A stretch of DNA of 20,179 nt from Acholeplasmatales bacterium (GCA_003539625.1 DPOU01000003.1:1-20179), one strand, 5' to 3'. Shown: positions 1 through 7,002, counted from the stretch's first letter. Notes: a model not told the origin generated them from the sequence alone. A program made the numbers and translations.

Positions 1-128
1 ACGATGATTGACAACCCGTCATTGTAAAAAATATGTTTAAAAATGGTTCATATACACCTGGTTACTTACACAAACACTTCCGTTATATCCTATTTGCATT
101 TTACATATTAGTATTCTTTATAAGCTTT

Positions 129-740
129 TTAATCATATTGTCTTATAATTATTTCTTTATTTCCATCATAAAAGTAATAGTCTATAAAATTATCCATGTT
201 TGTATTAGGATTATTAGATTGTTTTTCAAAATATAAAGGCCCTTTTTCACCAATAGGCCATTCGGAAGATTGAAGCCATTTTGGGGGAATAACTGCATAT
301 TTATAATATTCTTTTATTTTTTCACTTATCCATTCTTTTCTTTGAATAGTTCCAACTTTAAAACTACATTTATTTAAAATATTATTGACAAACCAATTAT
401 CATCAATATTTATATACTCAGGCACAATTTTAATTAATTCACTATATAATATTTCATCCACATTATAAAAATTCACTTTTATATTTCTTCTCAAAAAGTA
501 ACATTTCACAACTCTAAAAATTTCACACCTATGGTATAAAAATTTTAAATCAATATTTTCATATAAAAATGGTTTATTTTTCACGGGTAATTTTTTATCA
601 TTATATATTAAATTTTGCAAACAATCATTATTACAAAATTCTTTCCAAAAATCATATACCGTAATATTACCTTCGGCATATGATAACATAATTTTTTCTG
701 CTTCCGTTGGTAAATCCGTATCTTTTTTCTTTAAAAGCAT
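129..740 (-). CDS. conserved-looking protein of unknown function with PPKWLQxxEWP motif
   Basis: A 203-residue protein with an ideal AGGAGG SD 6 nt before its ATG. The N-terminal half is helical (AEKIMLSYAEGNITVYDFWKEF region, about 14–36), followed by HRCEIFRVVKCYFLRRNI (70–87). The C-terminal part contains PPKWLQSSEWPIGEKGPLYF (152–171) and ends in a YYFYDGNKEIIIRQYD strand pair. I recall similar proteins as hypothetical proteins in Bacillota, often in variable loci, but cannot name a family. No signal peptide or membrane helix is seen. It lies just beyond the distal att-like core, so it is either old chromosomal DNA downstream of rlmCD or part of a second element stacked at the same site. 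Confidence 0.7.
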   Translation of the reverse strand: MLLKKKDTDLPTEAEKIMLSYAEGNITVYDFWKEFCNNDCLQNLIYNDKKLPVKNKPFLYENIDLKFLYHRCEIFRVVKCYFLRRNIKVNFYNVDEILYSELIKIVPEYINIDDNWFVNNILNKCSFKVGTIQRKEWISEKIKEYYKYAVIPPKWLQSSEWPIGEKGPLYFEKQSNNPNTNMDNFIDYYFYDGNKEIIIRQYD

Positions 741-808
741 TTACAACCTCCTAATAAACCATCATCAATCAGTAAATTGATAGTATTGACTAAATTTTCT
801 ATTTTTCC

Positions 809-844
809 CTATCTTCTTTCAAGACAAACTACACACTCAACGTT
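809..844 (-). repeat. att-like core, distal copy of the rlmCD 3' end
   Basis: An exact 36-bp copy of the rlmCD terminus in the same orientation, 2124 bp away, with no other rlmCD sequence attached. On its island side it is abutted by a 21-bp direct repeat (845–865). A perfect 6-bp inverted repeat, CTCAAC (836–841) and GTTGAG (846–851), spans the core edge, as in core sites of tyrosine recombinases. Confidence 0.85.
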
Positions 845-906
845 GGTTGAGACTACCAAAGGTATATTTTTAACCTTTTTTGATAGGTCGAAACTACCAA
901 AGGTAT
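845..906. repeat. two 21-bp direct repeats adjoining the distal att core
   Basis: 845–865 and 886–906 match at 19 of 21 bases with a period of 41 bp, sharing the exact 14-mer ACTACCAAAGGTAT. The first copy begins at the base after the 36-bp core ends. Integrase arm-binding sites are often short direct repeats close to the core, which is a plausible reading. Confidence 0.7.
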
Positions 907-948
907 TAATACTTTTTTATTGTTCTTTAAAACATAAAAAAGTGTTAA
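906..948. repeat. 15-bp stem hairpin next to the direct repeats
   Basis: Arms 906–920 and 934–948 pair over 15 positions with one G·T and a 13-nt loop. A short T-rich tail (TTTTGTTTCT) follows on the plus strand. It could be a terminator or a structural element of the island end. No plus-strand gene precedes it. Confidence 0.5.
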
Positions 949-1045
949 TTTTGTTTCTGTAAAATTTTTCGAAACAATTAATATATTTTTATCATAAATC
1001 ATTGCATCTAATTAATGGTATGGTTTATTAAAATTATTTCCATTA

Positions 1046-1468
1046 TTACGCTTTTTTTATAAAGATACTATCTAGTATTTGTGTTAGTTTTTCTTCATCA
1101 ATAGTTTTATCCATATTTATAGAAGTATATTCACCATAATTATCACTTACTAAATAAAATAATTTATTATTTTCATTAAATATTTTGATTTCAAAGTGTC
1201 TAATTTCATCATAAATACTTGGTTCTAAAATTTTTATACTATTTGATTTATCAATTTTAATAGTTGAAAACTTTCTATTATCATTTAACAGAATATAATC
1301 AATGTCATTAAATAAATATAATTCAGCTGACCAAATCAACAATTCAATATAATCATAATCTAAATTATTAATTATTAAATTAATAATTTCATCAAAATCG
1401 GAATTTGAATATTTAAAAATCCAATGTTTCTTATCCCATTTGCTCAATTTCGATACTTTGAGTAACAC
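1046..1468 (-). CDS. acidic protein of unknown function (140 aa)
   Basis: Starts at a GTG with AGAAGGTGG upstream at good spacing, so it is probably translated. The protein is rich in I, N, D and K, with a tryptophan-containing N-terminus (LSKWDKKHWIFKYSN) and an alternation of predicted helices and strands. It has no signal peptide or membrane helix. The C-terminal part (YGEYTSINMDKTIDEEKL) looks like the end of a small globular domain. I do not recognise the family. Small acidic, cytosolic, orphan proteins in AT-rich islands are often immunity proteins of contact or polymorphic toxins, but no toxin is visible here, so this remains a hypothesis. Stop codon TAA. Confidence 0.6.
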   Translation of the reverse strand: MLLKVSKLSKWDKKHWIFKYSNSDFDEIINLIINNLDYDYIELLIWSAELYLFNDIDYILLNDNRKFSTIKIDKSNSIKILEPSIYDEIRHFEIKIFNENNKLFYLVSDNYGEYTSINMDKTIDEEKLTQILDSIFIKKA

Positions 1469-1485
1469 AATGAACCACCTTCTTA

Positions 1486-1587
1486 TTAATAAACTTCACC
1501 ATTAAATCCGGCATAAATACCAACAAAGATTCCTCCAATCCAACTACCTTTATGTTTTTCTCTTTCAGCTTTTAAACCAAATTCCAA
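1486..1587 (-). pseudogene. possible 3' remnant of a lost gene
   Basis: A 33-codon frame reads EFGLKAEREKHKGSWIGG and continues through a glycine-rich hydrophobic stretch to a TAA stop. Composition and codon use look protein-like. The frame has only a TTG and no SD, and a TGA immediately precedes it. It sits between two intact small genes, so it may be the tail of a truncated protein. It could also be chance. Confidence 0.3.
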
Positions 1588-1604
1588 TCAAGTATAAAAA
1601 GCAT

Positions 1605-1895
1605 TTACTGAATTGTGACTTTTTCTAAAAATTCTTTAGGTAATTTCTTTAAATCTGAATACTTAACAAAAAAAACATAACCGTATATTCTGCCAACACG
1701 ATTTTTGAATGATATTTGGAACCAGCCAGGCGAATAGCCAGTACTAAAATACGCAAGCAAAAAATTAATAAACGTTATACGAGTATACTTGATTTGTTTA
1801 ATGTTATCAACAGGACATTTAATTTGTTTCTTTTTTTTATTAATTATGACTTCATCTTTAGTAAATGTAATGTTTTTTAAAGAAAATGATTTCAT
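1605..1895 (-). CDS. small basic protein, possible PH-like fold
   Basis: A 96-residue lysine-rich protein that I cannot assign to a named family. The sequence alternates short beta-like stretches (ITFTKDEVIINKKKKQIKC, then a central FINFLLAYFSTGY segment, then GWFQISFKNRVGRIYGYVFF) and ends in a helix (YSDLKKLPKEFLEKV). That order resembles small bacterial PH-like domains. The central hydrophobic stretch is too short and broken for a clear membrane helix. The ATG at 1895 has only a distant SD (AAAGG, 14 nt upstream), so expression may be weak. It lies within the att-bounded region between other small orphan genes. Interpretation as an immunity-type protein is possible but unsupported. Confidence 0.55.
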   Translation of the reverse strand: MKSFSLKNITFTKDEVIINKKKKQIKCPVDNIKQIKYTRITFINFLLAYFSTGYSPGWFQISFKNRVGRIYGYVFFVKYSDLKKLPKEFLEKVTIQ

Positions 1896-1942
1896 ATGCT
1901 TTTCAAATACCTTTCAACAAATTATCTTTTTTATTCTAACAA

Positions 1943-1986
1943 AGTGTAAACATCTATCATCAAGACAACTTCATTTCTACAAGTTG
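1943..1986 (-). repeat. 44-bp repeat, copy after paralogue 2
   Basis: Partner of 2344–2387 at the same distance from the upstream stop codon. It contains a small inverted repeat (CAACTT … AAGTTG). In the other copy the outer C-G pair has become T-A, so the hairpin may be maintained. Confidence 0.75.
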
Positions 1987-1989
1987 ATA

Positions 1990-2286
1990 TTACAATAAAT
2001 TGTTTCTTAAAAATGTATTAATTACTTCTGTTAATAGCACCAAATACTTTTTTGCATCGTTATCATAACTTGAAATATCTAATTGTTCTAAAAACTTTGC
2101 ATACTCTTTAAATTCGCTTTGAACATATTCTATGTTCATTTTTTTATTTTTTAAAAGTATATTACACAAATCAAAATCAACATGTTCAATATATAATATA
2201 TTATCAGTATCATCCAATTTATACACTGAAGGTATACTAGTTTTTTGAAATTGTTTTATAACAATTTTTTCATTATCTGTTAACAT
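1990..2286 (-). CDS. small protein of unknown function, tandem paralogue 2
   Basis: A 98-residue protein starting MLTDNEKIVIKQFQKTSIP, with an AGGATGG SD 8 nt before the ATG. It is predicted to be mostly helical in its second half and has no signal peptide or membrane segment. It appears distantly homologous to the 94-residue neighbour (roughly a quarter to a third identical by eye). The duplication unit includes the 3' flank (1943–1986), which matches 35 of 44 bases at the neighbour. The clear divergence between the copies indicates an old duplication with both frames kept open. No function can be assigned; an immunity-type role would be speculation from context. Confidence 0.65.
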   Translation of the reverse strand: MLTDNEKIVIKQFQKTSIPSVYKLDDTDNILYIEHVDFDLCNILLKNKKMNIEYVQSEFKEYAKFLEQLDISSYDNDAKKYLVLLTEVINTFLRNNLL

Positions 2287-2343
2287 TTAAATTCCATCCT
2301 ATTAAATATACAAAAATGATATAATTAATCCATCAATATTAAG

Positions 2344-2387
2344 AGTGCAAATATCTATCATCAAGATAATTACACTTATGCAAGTTA
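2344..2387 (-). repeat. 44-bp repeat, copy after paralogue 1
   Basis: Matches 1943–1986 without gaps at 35 of 44 bases, including a 14-base exact core ATCTATCATCAAGA on the plus strand. It ends 3 nt beyond the stop codon of the 94-residue gene. Confidence 0.75.
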
Positions 2388-2390
2388 CTG

Positions 2391-2675
2391 TTAATTTATC
2401 TTTATAAATTTTTTCATAATAGAAATTACTAATCTCATAAAATCGAAATAAATTACATTCTCATTATTTTGATAATTAATATCTTTAGTTAATTGATTCT
2501 TGAGAGATACTATTTTTAAAAATGTATCATTATCAATTTTAGAGCTTTTTAAGAATATAGTGCATTTACCCTTTAAAAATTCATCAAACAAAATCTTATC
2601 AGGTGAATTTAAAAATTCATTTGGTACACTTATTTCTAAAAAAAGTTTTACAATATTTTTTTCAATCGAATTCAT
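2391..2675 (-). CDS. small protein of unknown function, tandem paralogue 1
   Basis: A 94-residue acidic/lysine-rich protein that I do not recognise. The start at 2675 is chosen because GAAGGA lies 4 nt upstream; an in-frame ATG at 2702 lacks an SD. It resembles the next gene along its length: both begin with an EKxIxKxF…S(I/V)P pattern, share an ILY/ILF segment and an LKxxK segment, and end in a long helix. No signal peptide, membrane helix or catalytic motif is visible. The stop codon is followed at the same distance by a 44-bp flank also found after the paralogue. Its small size, cytosolic nature, duplication and position in an island resemble immunity or antitoxin genes, but that is only a guess. 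Confidence 0.65.
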   Translation of the reverse strand: MNSIEKNIVKLFLEISVPNEFLNSPDKILFDEFLKGKCTIFLKSSKIDNDTFLKIVSLKNQLTKDINYQNNENVIYFDFMRLVISIMKKFIKIN

Positions 2676-2932
2676 TTTATCCTTCAAAAAATATAAATGC
2701 AAATAGTTTCTTCTCTCACTGACTCAATTCTTCTGAATCAGTATGTACCTACGATTAAAGAATTTATCTTTATCATAGCAGAATTACAAATAATTAATTC
2801 TATATAGTGTTAAAAGCCTATTAAGATGATTAGAAAAAATTTTTATTCCCGCATCATTATCGTATATGTCGATTTTTTAATTGAGTTGCATTTAATTTAC
2901 TTCTTTAAATATTATGATGGCAGCCTTTTATT
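2676..2932. other. AT-rich intergenic stretch between rlmCD and the small-gene cluster
   Basis: No coding frame of note was found on either strand. No convincing intrinsic terminator for rlmCD is visible; only weak complementarity (CATCAT / ATGATG) occurs near 2850–2920. It contains the inverted repeat at 2718–2742 and presumably the promoter of the next gene, which I could not assign. Confidence 0.5.
2718..2742 (-). repeat. inverted repeat upstream of the 94-aa gene
   Basis: Nine-base arms (2718–2726 and 2734–2742) pair fully on the minus-strand RNA, with one U·G pair and a 7-nt loop. It lies 43 bp before the start of the downstream gene. It could be an operator or a leader hairpin. No T-run follows, so a terminator is unlikely. 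Confidence 0.45.
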
Positions 2933-2968
2933 CTATCTTCTTTCAAGACAAACTACACACTCAACGTT
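2933..2968 (-). repeat. att-like core, gene-proximal copy (3' end of rlmCD)
   Basis: This 36-bp stretch encodes NVECVVCLERR and the stop codon. It is identical to 809–844 in the same orientation, and identity ends on both sides of the 36 bp. The copy boundary coincides exactly with the rlmCD stop codon. Confidence 0.85.
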
Positions 2969-4348
2969 TGATGTTTGTGGAAACATGTCAACAGGTTGAA
3001 TATTATTAATATAATAACCTTTCTCTTTTAAGCTACATAAGTCTCTAGCAAGGGTTGCAGGATCACATGAAACATACACAATCTTAGGTATTCGCATTTC
3101 ATCAATCGTTTCCAGTAAACTTTTGTCACAACCTTTTCTAGGTGGATCAACAATTATGACATCTGCTTTTATGCCTGATTTTTGCCATAATTTTATTTGA
3201 TTTTCAGCTTTGTTGCATACAAAAGTTATGTTCTTTATTTTATTTACTTTTGCGTTTATTTTAGCATTTTTTATTGCTTCATTGATAATTTCAACGCTAT
3301 AAACTTCTTTTACATGCTTTGAGGCAATAAGTCCAATTGTTCCTATTCCACAATAAGCATCTATTACTGTATCAGTATCTTTTAATGTTGCAAGTTCTAC
3401 GACCTTTTGATATAGTTTTTCTGTTTGTTGGTGGTTTACTTGATAAAATGATTTGGGGCCAATATTAAATTTTAAACCACAAAGTTCATCTGTAATAGTA
3501 TCACTTCCATAAATAGTAATTACTTCATCACCTAAAATAGTATTACCTTTTACATTATTAATATTTTTAACTATTGACTTGATGTTAGGATATCTTGTAA
3601 TTAGTTTTTTTACAATGCTTTCTTCATTTGGTAGTTCTCTACTTGTTAAAACAAGTACCACCATTATTTGTGACAAATCACTATTTGTTCGAACTAATAC
3701 ATGTCTTATTAAGCCACTATTATCTAGTTCATTGTATCCAGTCACTTTATATTCATTACAAAGATTTCGTGTAAAATTAATAATTTGACTAGAAATTTCA
3801 GGTTGGATTAAGCAATTAGAAAATGGAACAACATTATGAGAATCTCTTTTAAAGAAACCACATATTGTTTTAAATCCTTTTTTTCTAAATGGCACTTGTA
3901 CTTTATTACGATATTCATATGGTACATCCATTCCTATTGTTGGTAATACGTTCACATCATTTAATTTACCAATCTTTTCCATAGTTTCTTTTACCATTTG
4001 TTGTTTAAATCGTAATTGTAAGTCATAACTCATATGCATTAAATTACAACCGCCACATTCTTTTGATAGTAAACATTTGGGCACAACATGGTCACTAGAC
4101 TTTGTTTCTTTAAATAAAGTAACTATTTTGGCATAACCATATGTTTTTGATACTTTAGTTATTTCAATTATGCCTCTTTCACCTTTTAATAGTTCATCTA
4201 CGAAAATGGGATAGTTTTCAAATAATTCACCATCTTTAATGCCAGTTATTTTACATACACCTTGTCCTTCATGATTAAGGCTTAAACATTCTACTGTAAA
4301 ACGGGCGTTATTTTTTATTTCTTTATATAATTGTTCATTTTGTTCCAT
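2933..4348 (-). CDS. rlmCD: 23S rRNA (uracil-C5)-methyltransferase, RlmCD/RumA family
   Basis: Methylates uracil C5 in 23S rRNA. In B. subtilis one such enzyme modifies both U747 and U1939, while E. coli uses RlmC and RlmD. The 471-residue protein has a TRAM domain (about 15–78) and the [4Fe-4S] cysteines C92, C98, C101 and C179. The SAM motif DAYCGIGTIGL is at 330–340, DPPRKGC at 401–407, and the catalytic nucleophile C428 lies in VSCDPATLARD. The start at 4348 is used because GAGGA lies just upstream and sdaA ends 1 bp before it. A longer frame from 4426 would overlap sdaA by 77 bp. The last eleven codons plus stop are duplicated exactly at 809–844, marking this 3' end as an integration site. 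The gene itself is intact. Confidence 0.95.
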   Translation of the reverse strand: MEQNEQLYKEIKNNARFTVECLSLNHEGQGVCKITGIKDGELFENYPIFVDELLKGERGIIEITKVSKTYGYAKIVTLFKETKSSDHVVPKCLLSKECGGCNLMHMSYDLQLRFKQQMVKETMEKIGKLNDVNVLPTIGMDVPYEYRNKVQVPFRKKGFKTICGFFKRDSHNVVPFSNCLIQPEISSQIINFTRNLCNEYKVTGYNELDNSGLIRHVLVRTNSDLSQIMVVLVLTSRELPNEESIVKKLITRYPNIKSIVKNINNVKGNTILGDEVITIYGSDTITDELCGLKFNIGPKSFYQVNHQQTEKLYQKVVELATLKDTDTVIDAYCGIGTIGLIASKHVKEVYSVEIINEAIKNAKINAKVNKIKNITFVCNKAENQIKLWQKSGIKADVIIVDPPRKGCDKSLLETIDEMRIPKIVYVSCDPATLARDLCSLKEKGYYINNIQPVDMFPQTSNVECVVCLERR

Positions 4349-4349
4349 G

Positions 4350-5537
4350 TTATCCTCTTTTATGGATGGCAAGTCCACCTGTTGATGTTTCTCGATATTT
4401 TGTGTGCATATCTTTGCCTGTTTCATTCATAACTTGTATAACACTATCAAGTGTAATGTTATGATTGTGGCCAGCAAGTTTAACATAGCTTGCAACATTG
4501 TATGCTTGCATTGCCGCAACCGCATTTCTTTCTATGCAAGGAATTTGAACCATACCATCTACTGGATCACAAGTCATTCCAAGATGATGTTCAAGCGCTA
4601 CTTCTCCCGCATATTCAATATCATAATTATCGCCATTTTCTAAATATGTTAAGGCAGCTGATGCCATTGAACATGCAACACCAATTTCGCCTTGACATCC
4701 TACCTCCGCTCCTGATATAGAAGCATTAGTTTTTACAATATTGCCGATTATTCCCGCAACCATTAATGCTTCAATTATTTTTTCATCACTGACATTGTTA
4801 TTTTTTTGAAAGCTCAATAAAACGGCTGGAACAACTGCACATGAACCACAAGTTGGTGCAGTTACAACAATATTTCCAGAAGCATTTTCTTCACTATTTG
4901 CTAGTGCATACGCATATACTAGTGATTCTCTAGTTGGATTAGATATATACTTTTGATAAAATTCTTTGGCTTTTTTCTTTACATGAAGTCTACCAGGTAA
5001 ATAACCTTCGGACGATAATCCATTGTTTAATGTGATATGCATTTGTTCTAAAACCTTAACTAAATATGAATCAATATCTTTTTCAAAACGTTTAACGTAT
5101 TCTGGTATTGTTAAGTTTTCAGATTTGCAATATGCCAATATTTCATTCATCGATTTGTGAGGATAAATTTCGTTCTTAGATTTACCACGATCCTCATTTT
5201 CTTCCTTTAAGCTTCCACCCCCAACGCTAAAAATTAACCATTCTCCTTCTTTTCGGTTTTCAGAAAAAGCTTCAAATAGCATTGCATTGGGATGATAACT
5301 ATATACTTTGTCATAATTAAAAACAATTTCACATTCTTTAGGACTAAAAGTCTTCCTTATTATATAGTCGGTTAAGTGTCCTTTACCAGTCATTGCAAGT
5401 GACCCAAATAACGTACACTTATACTTTGTCGCATTAGGATACCTTTTAATGAATTCTTCACTTGCAAAGCACGGTCCCATCGTATGTGAACTAGATGGGC
5501 CATGACCAATTTTAAATATTTCTTTAATTGATTCCAT
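4350..5537 (-). CDS. sdaA: L-serine ammonia-lyase (dehydratase), iron-sulfur type, single chain
   Basis: Converts L-serine to pyruvate and ammonia with an oxygen-sensitive [4Fe-4S] cluster in the cytosol. The 395-residue protein fuses the beta-like N-terminal domain (GPSSSHTMGP, 13–22, and SLAMTGKGHLTD, 46–57) to the catalytic alpha domain (TAPTCGSCAVVPAV, 226–239). Three candidate cluster cysteines, C281, C323 and C334, have the same spacing (42 and 11 residues) as I recall for the Legionella pneumophila enzyme. The protein is about 60 residues shorter than that enzyme, and its end (STGGLAIHKRG) has no C-terminal cysteine. No clear SD precedes the ATG, which lies 3 bp after the previous stop, so coupling is likely. 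It points to amino-acid fermentation or serine catabolism. Confidence 0.94.
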   Translation of the reverse strand: MESIKEIFKIGHGPSSSHTMGPCFASEEFIKRYPNATKYKCTLFGSLAMTGKGHLTDYIIRKTFSPKECEIVFNYDKVYSYHPNAMLFEAFSENRKEGEWLIFSVGGGSLKEENEDRGKSKNEIYPHKSMNEILAYCKSENLTIPEYVKRFEKDIDSYLVKVLEQMHITLNNGLSSEGYLPGRLHVKKKAKEFYQKYISNPTRESLVYAYALANSEENASGNIVVTAPTCGSCAVVPAVLLSFQKNNNVSDEKIIEALMVAGIIGNIVKTNASISGAEVGCQGEIGVACSMASAALTYLENGDNYDIEYAGEVALEHHLGMTCDPVDGMVQIPCIERNAVAAMQAYNVASYVKLAGHNHNITLDSVIQVMNETGKDMHTKYRETSTGGLAIHKRG

Positions 5538-5540
5538 TAT

Positions 5541-6074
5541 CTATTTTTCTTTTTGAGCTTCTTCTTCAGACCATATTTGCGCTACTCTTGTAGACGCTGC
5601 AGCAGCTATTGCGCCAACGATATCATCTAAAAAAGTATGACAAGCCGGTGAACCCGATTTACCTTCCTCATTTAATTTAGCAACTATTCCTGGTTTATTA
5701 ACATCAATATCACCAAAATTAGTTTGACCGATTGCACCATATAATCTTGCAATATCTAAACCAAATATTTCATCAACACCAAAAACTCCTAAATCATTTT
5801 CCATTATTGTTTGAATTGGTCCTCTAAAAGCATGTTCTTCAGTCAATCTATCAATTTCTGCTCCTAGTTGTACTAAATGAAAAATATCTCTTAAAGATAA
5901 TATTTTTTCAACACTTTCAATACAATCTTCCATTTTTATATCTTTATTATATCGATATTGTTGTTTATACGCAATTTTCGCAATTTCTTCGATTGTAACG
6001 CCACGTTCTAACAACTTATCAGTATTTAATTTTTGCATTTCTTCTCTTGAGTAATATAACTTTGGTTTTGACAT
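5541..6074 (-). CDS. PgpA/YutG family protein (phosphatidylglycerophosphatase A-like)
   Basis: A 177-residue soluble protein related to the PgpA domain family, which includes YutG of B. subtilis and the low-temperature protein LtrC of Listeria. PgpA removes phosphate from phosphatidylglycerol phosphate to make phosphatidylglycerol; that activity is inferred here. The diagnostic stretch is HTFLDDIVGAIAAAA (146–160), whose paired aspartates match the LDDI motif of PgpA. The N-terminal part (LLERGVTIEEIAKIAY, 21–36) is typical of the YutG branch. No membrane helix is seen, unlike E. coli PgpA. The SD TAAGGAG is fused with the fmt stop codon 10 bp upstream, so translation is probably coupled. The sdaA start follows after 3 bp. 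Confidence 0.8.
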   Translation of the reverse strand: MSKPKLYYSREEMQKLNTDKLLERGVTIEEIAKIAYKQQYRYNKDIKMEDCIESVEKILSLRDIFHLVQLGAEIDRLTEEHAFRGPIQTIMENDLGVFGVDEIFGLDIARLYGAIGQTNFGDIDVNKPGIVAKLNEEGKSGSPACHTFLDDIVGAIAAAASTRVAQIWSEEEAQKEK

Positions 6075-6084
6075 AGTAATCTCC

Positions 6085-7002
6085 TTATAAATATTTTCTT
6101 AATGCGCCATTTGCAAAATCACTTGCGGGCATCGGTTTTTTACCAACTGGTTGAACAGTTAATAATTCAATTGTTGTATTATCTTTACATGCAACATAAA
6201 CATGATTCTTATTCATAACAAATATCTTTCCTGGTTCATAGTTATGTTTATAATCATAAACTCTAGTTTCATAAATTTTCAATGGCTCACCCTTTAATAG
6301 CATATGAGCAACGGGATTAGGATTATATGCACGTACATGATTAAATACATCAGTAGCGGTTTCTTCATTAAAATCTATTAATTCTTCTTCTTTTGTTACA
6401 TTGTAGGCAAATGTAGCCTCATTTTCATTTTGTTTTATTGGGGTGATTTTTCCTTCTACTAATTTATCAATTGTTTCAAGTAATAAATCTCTTCCAACTA
6501 AAGATAGTTTATTAAACATACTTCCACAAGTATCACTATCTTCAATTTTTACTTTTCTTACACCAAGAATATCTCCAGCATCCATTTCTTTTTCCATATA
6601 CATAATGGTAATTCCCGTTTCTTTATCGCCATTTTTAATTGCTTGATGGATTGGTGCACCACCACGATATTTTGGTAGTAATGAAGCATGCACATTAATT
6701 GATCTATATTTTGGTGCATTAAGTAATTTCATGCCTACTAGTTGTCCATATGCGGCAGTAACAATTAAATCAGGATTTAATGCAACAATATCTTCATATT
6801 CTTTTCTAATCTTTTCTGGTTGAAATACTTTAATATTATGAGCTAGTGCACATTGTTTAACAGGTGATGCCACTAATTCTTTTTTTCTACCAACGCATTT
6901 ATCTGGTTGGGTTACTACCCCTATAACCTCATATTTTTCAATTAAAGCTTCTAAAATTGGCACACTGAATTCAGGTGTTCCCATAAATACAATTCTTAAC
7001 AT
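6085..7002 (-). CDS. fmt: methionyl-tRNA formyltransferase
   Basis: Transfers a formyl group from 10-formyl-tetrahydrofolate to initiator Met-tRNA. It has 305 residues. The N-terminal hydrolase-like domain starts RIVFMGTPEFSV. Catalytic N103 and H105 lie in INVHASLLPKYRGGAP (102–117) and D141 in MDAGDIL. The C-terminal tRNA-binding domain ends with the conserved FANGALRKYL. The start at 7002 is chosen because AGAGGTGAT lies just upstream. An upstream ATG at 7038 overlaps the end of priA and would add 12 residues not seen in the family. It lies 10 bp after priA, an order common in Bacillota, although the usual def gene is missing between them. No odd residues were noticed. Confidence 0.96.
   Translation of the reverse strand: MLRIVFMGTPEFSVPILEALIEKYEVIGVVTQPDKCVGRKKELVASPVKQCALAHNIKVFQPEKIRKEYEDIVALNPDLIVTAAYGQLVGMKLLNAPKYRSINVHASLLPKYRGGAPIHQAIKNGDKETGITIMYMEKEMDAGDILGVRKVKIEDSDTCGSMFNKLSLVGRDLLLETIDKLVEGKITPIKQNENEATFAYNVTKEEELIDFNEETATDVFNHVRAYNPNPVAHMLLKGEPLKIYETRVYDYKHNYEPGKIFVMNKNHVYVACKDNTTIELLTVQPVGKKPMPASDFANGALRKYL

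Larger units (their letters stand above)
741..1045. other. gene-free stretch carrying the island boundary
   Basis: This stretch contains the distal 36-bp core, two 21-bp direct repeats, a long hairpin at 906–948 and about 95 bp of AT-rich sequence without recognisable signals. A 61-codon plus-strand frame across 777–962 runs through the core and repeats and has no SD, so I do not treat it as a gene. Confidence 0.6.
809..2968. mobile_element. putative att-flanked mini-island at rlmCD (CIME-like remnant)
   Basis: DNA bounded by two identical 36-bp cores, one forming the end of rlmCD. Such direct repeats arise when a tyrosine-recombinase element integrates into the 3' end of a gene and restores it. 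The rum/rlmCD 3' end is a recognised integration site of streptococcal integrative conjugative elements and prophages. The interior holds four small minus-strand genes of unknown function, a gene remnant and many AT-rich spacers, but no integrase, relaxase or transposase. It would fit a cis-mobilizable element or a decayed remnant. One 60-base line inside (1321–1380) has 11 G/C, while one in rpoC (14461–14520) has 22. A short duplication event without a mobile element is the alternative. Confidence 0.6.

Noticed and set aside
1..128. Possible gene or terminator at the left edge
   Set aside because: Only a 67-codon hydrophobic plus-strand frame overlapping the end of the 203-residue gene and a 4-bp hairpin were seen; neither has supporting signals.
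845..906. CRISPR-like array
   Set aside because: Only two repeat copies with a 20-bp gap and no cas genes.
777..962. Plus-strand 61-codon frame across the att core
   Set aside because: It starts at TTG without an SD and runs through repeats, the duplicated core and a hairpin; no protein-like composition.
1046..2702. Integron-like cassette array
   Set aside because: The 44-bp element follows only two genes, is not present after the others, and lacks the attC pattern; tandem gene duplication explains it more simply.
2933..4426. Longer rlmCD frame starting at 4426
   Set aside because: It would overlap sdaA by 77 bp and add 26 residues not typical of the family; the ATG at 4348 has an SD just upstream and follows sdaA by 1 bp.
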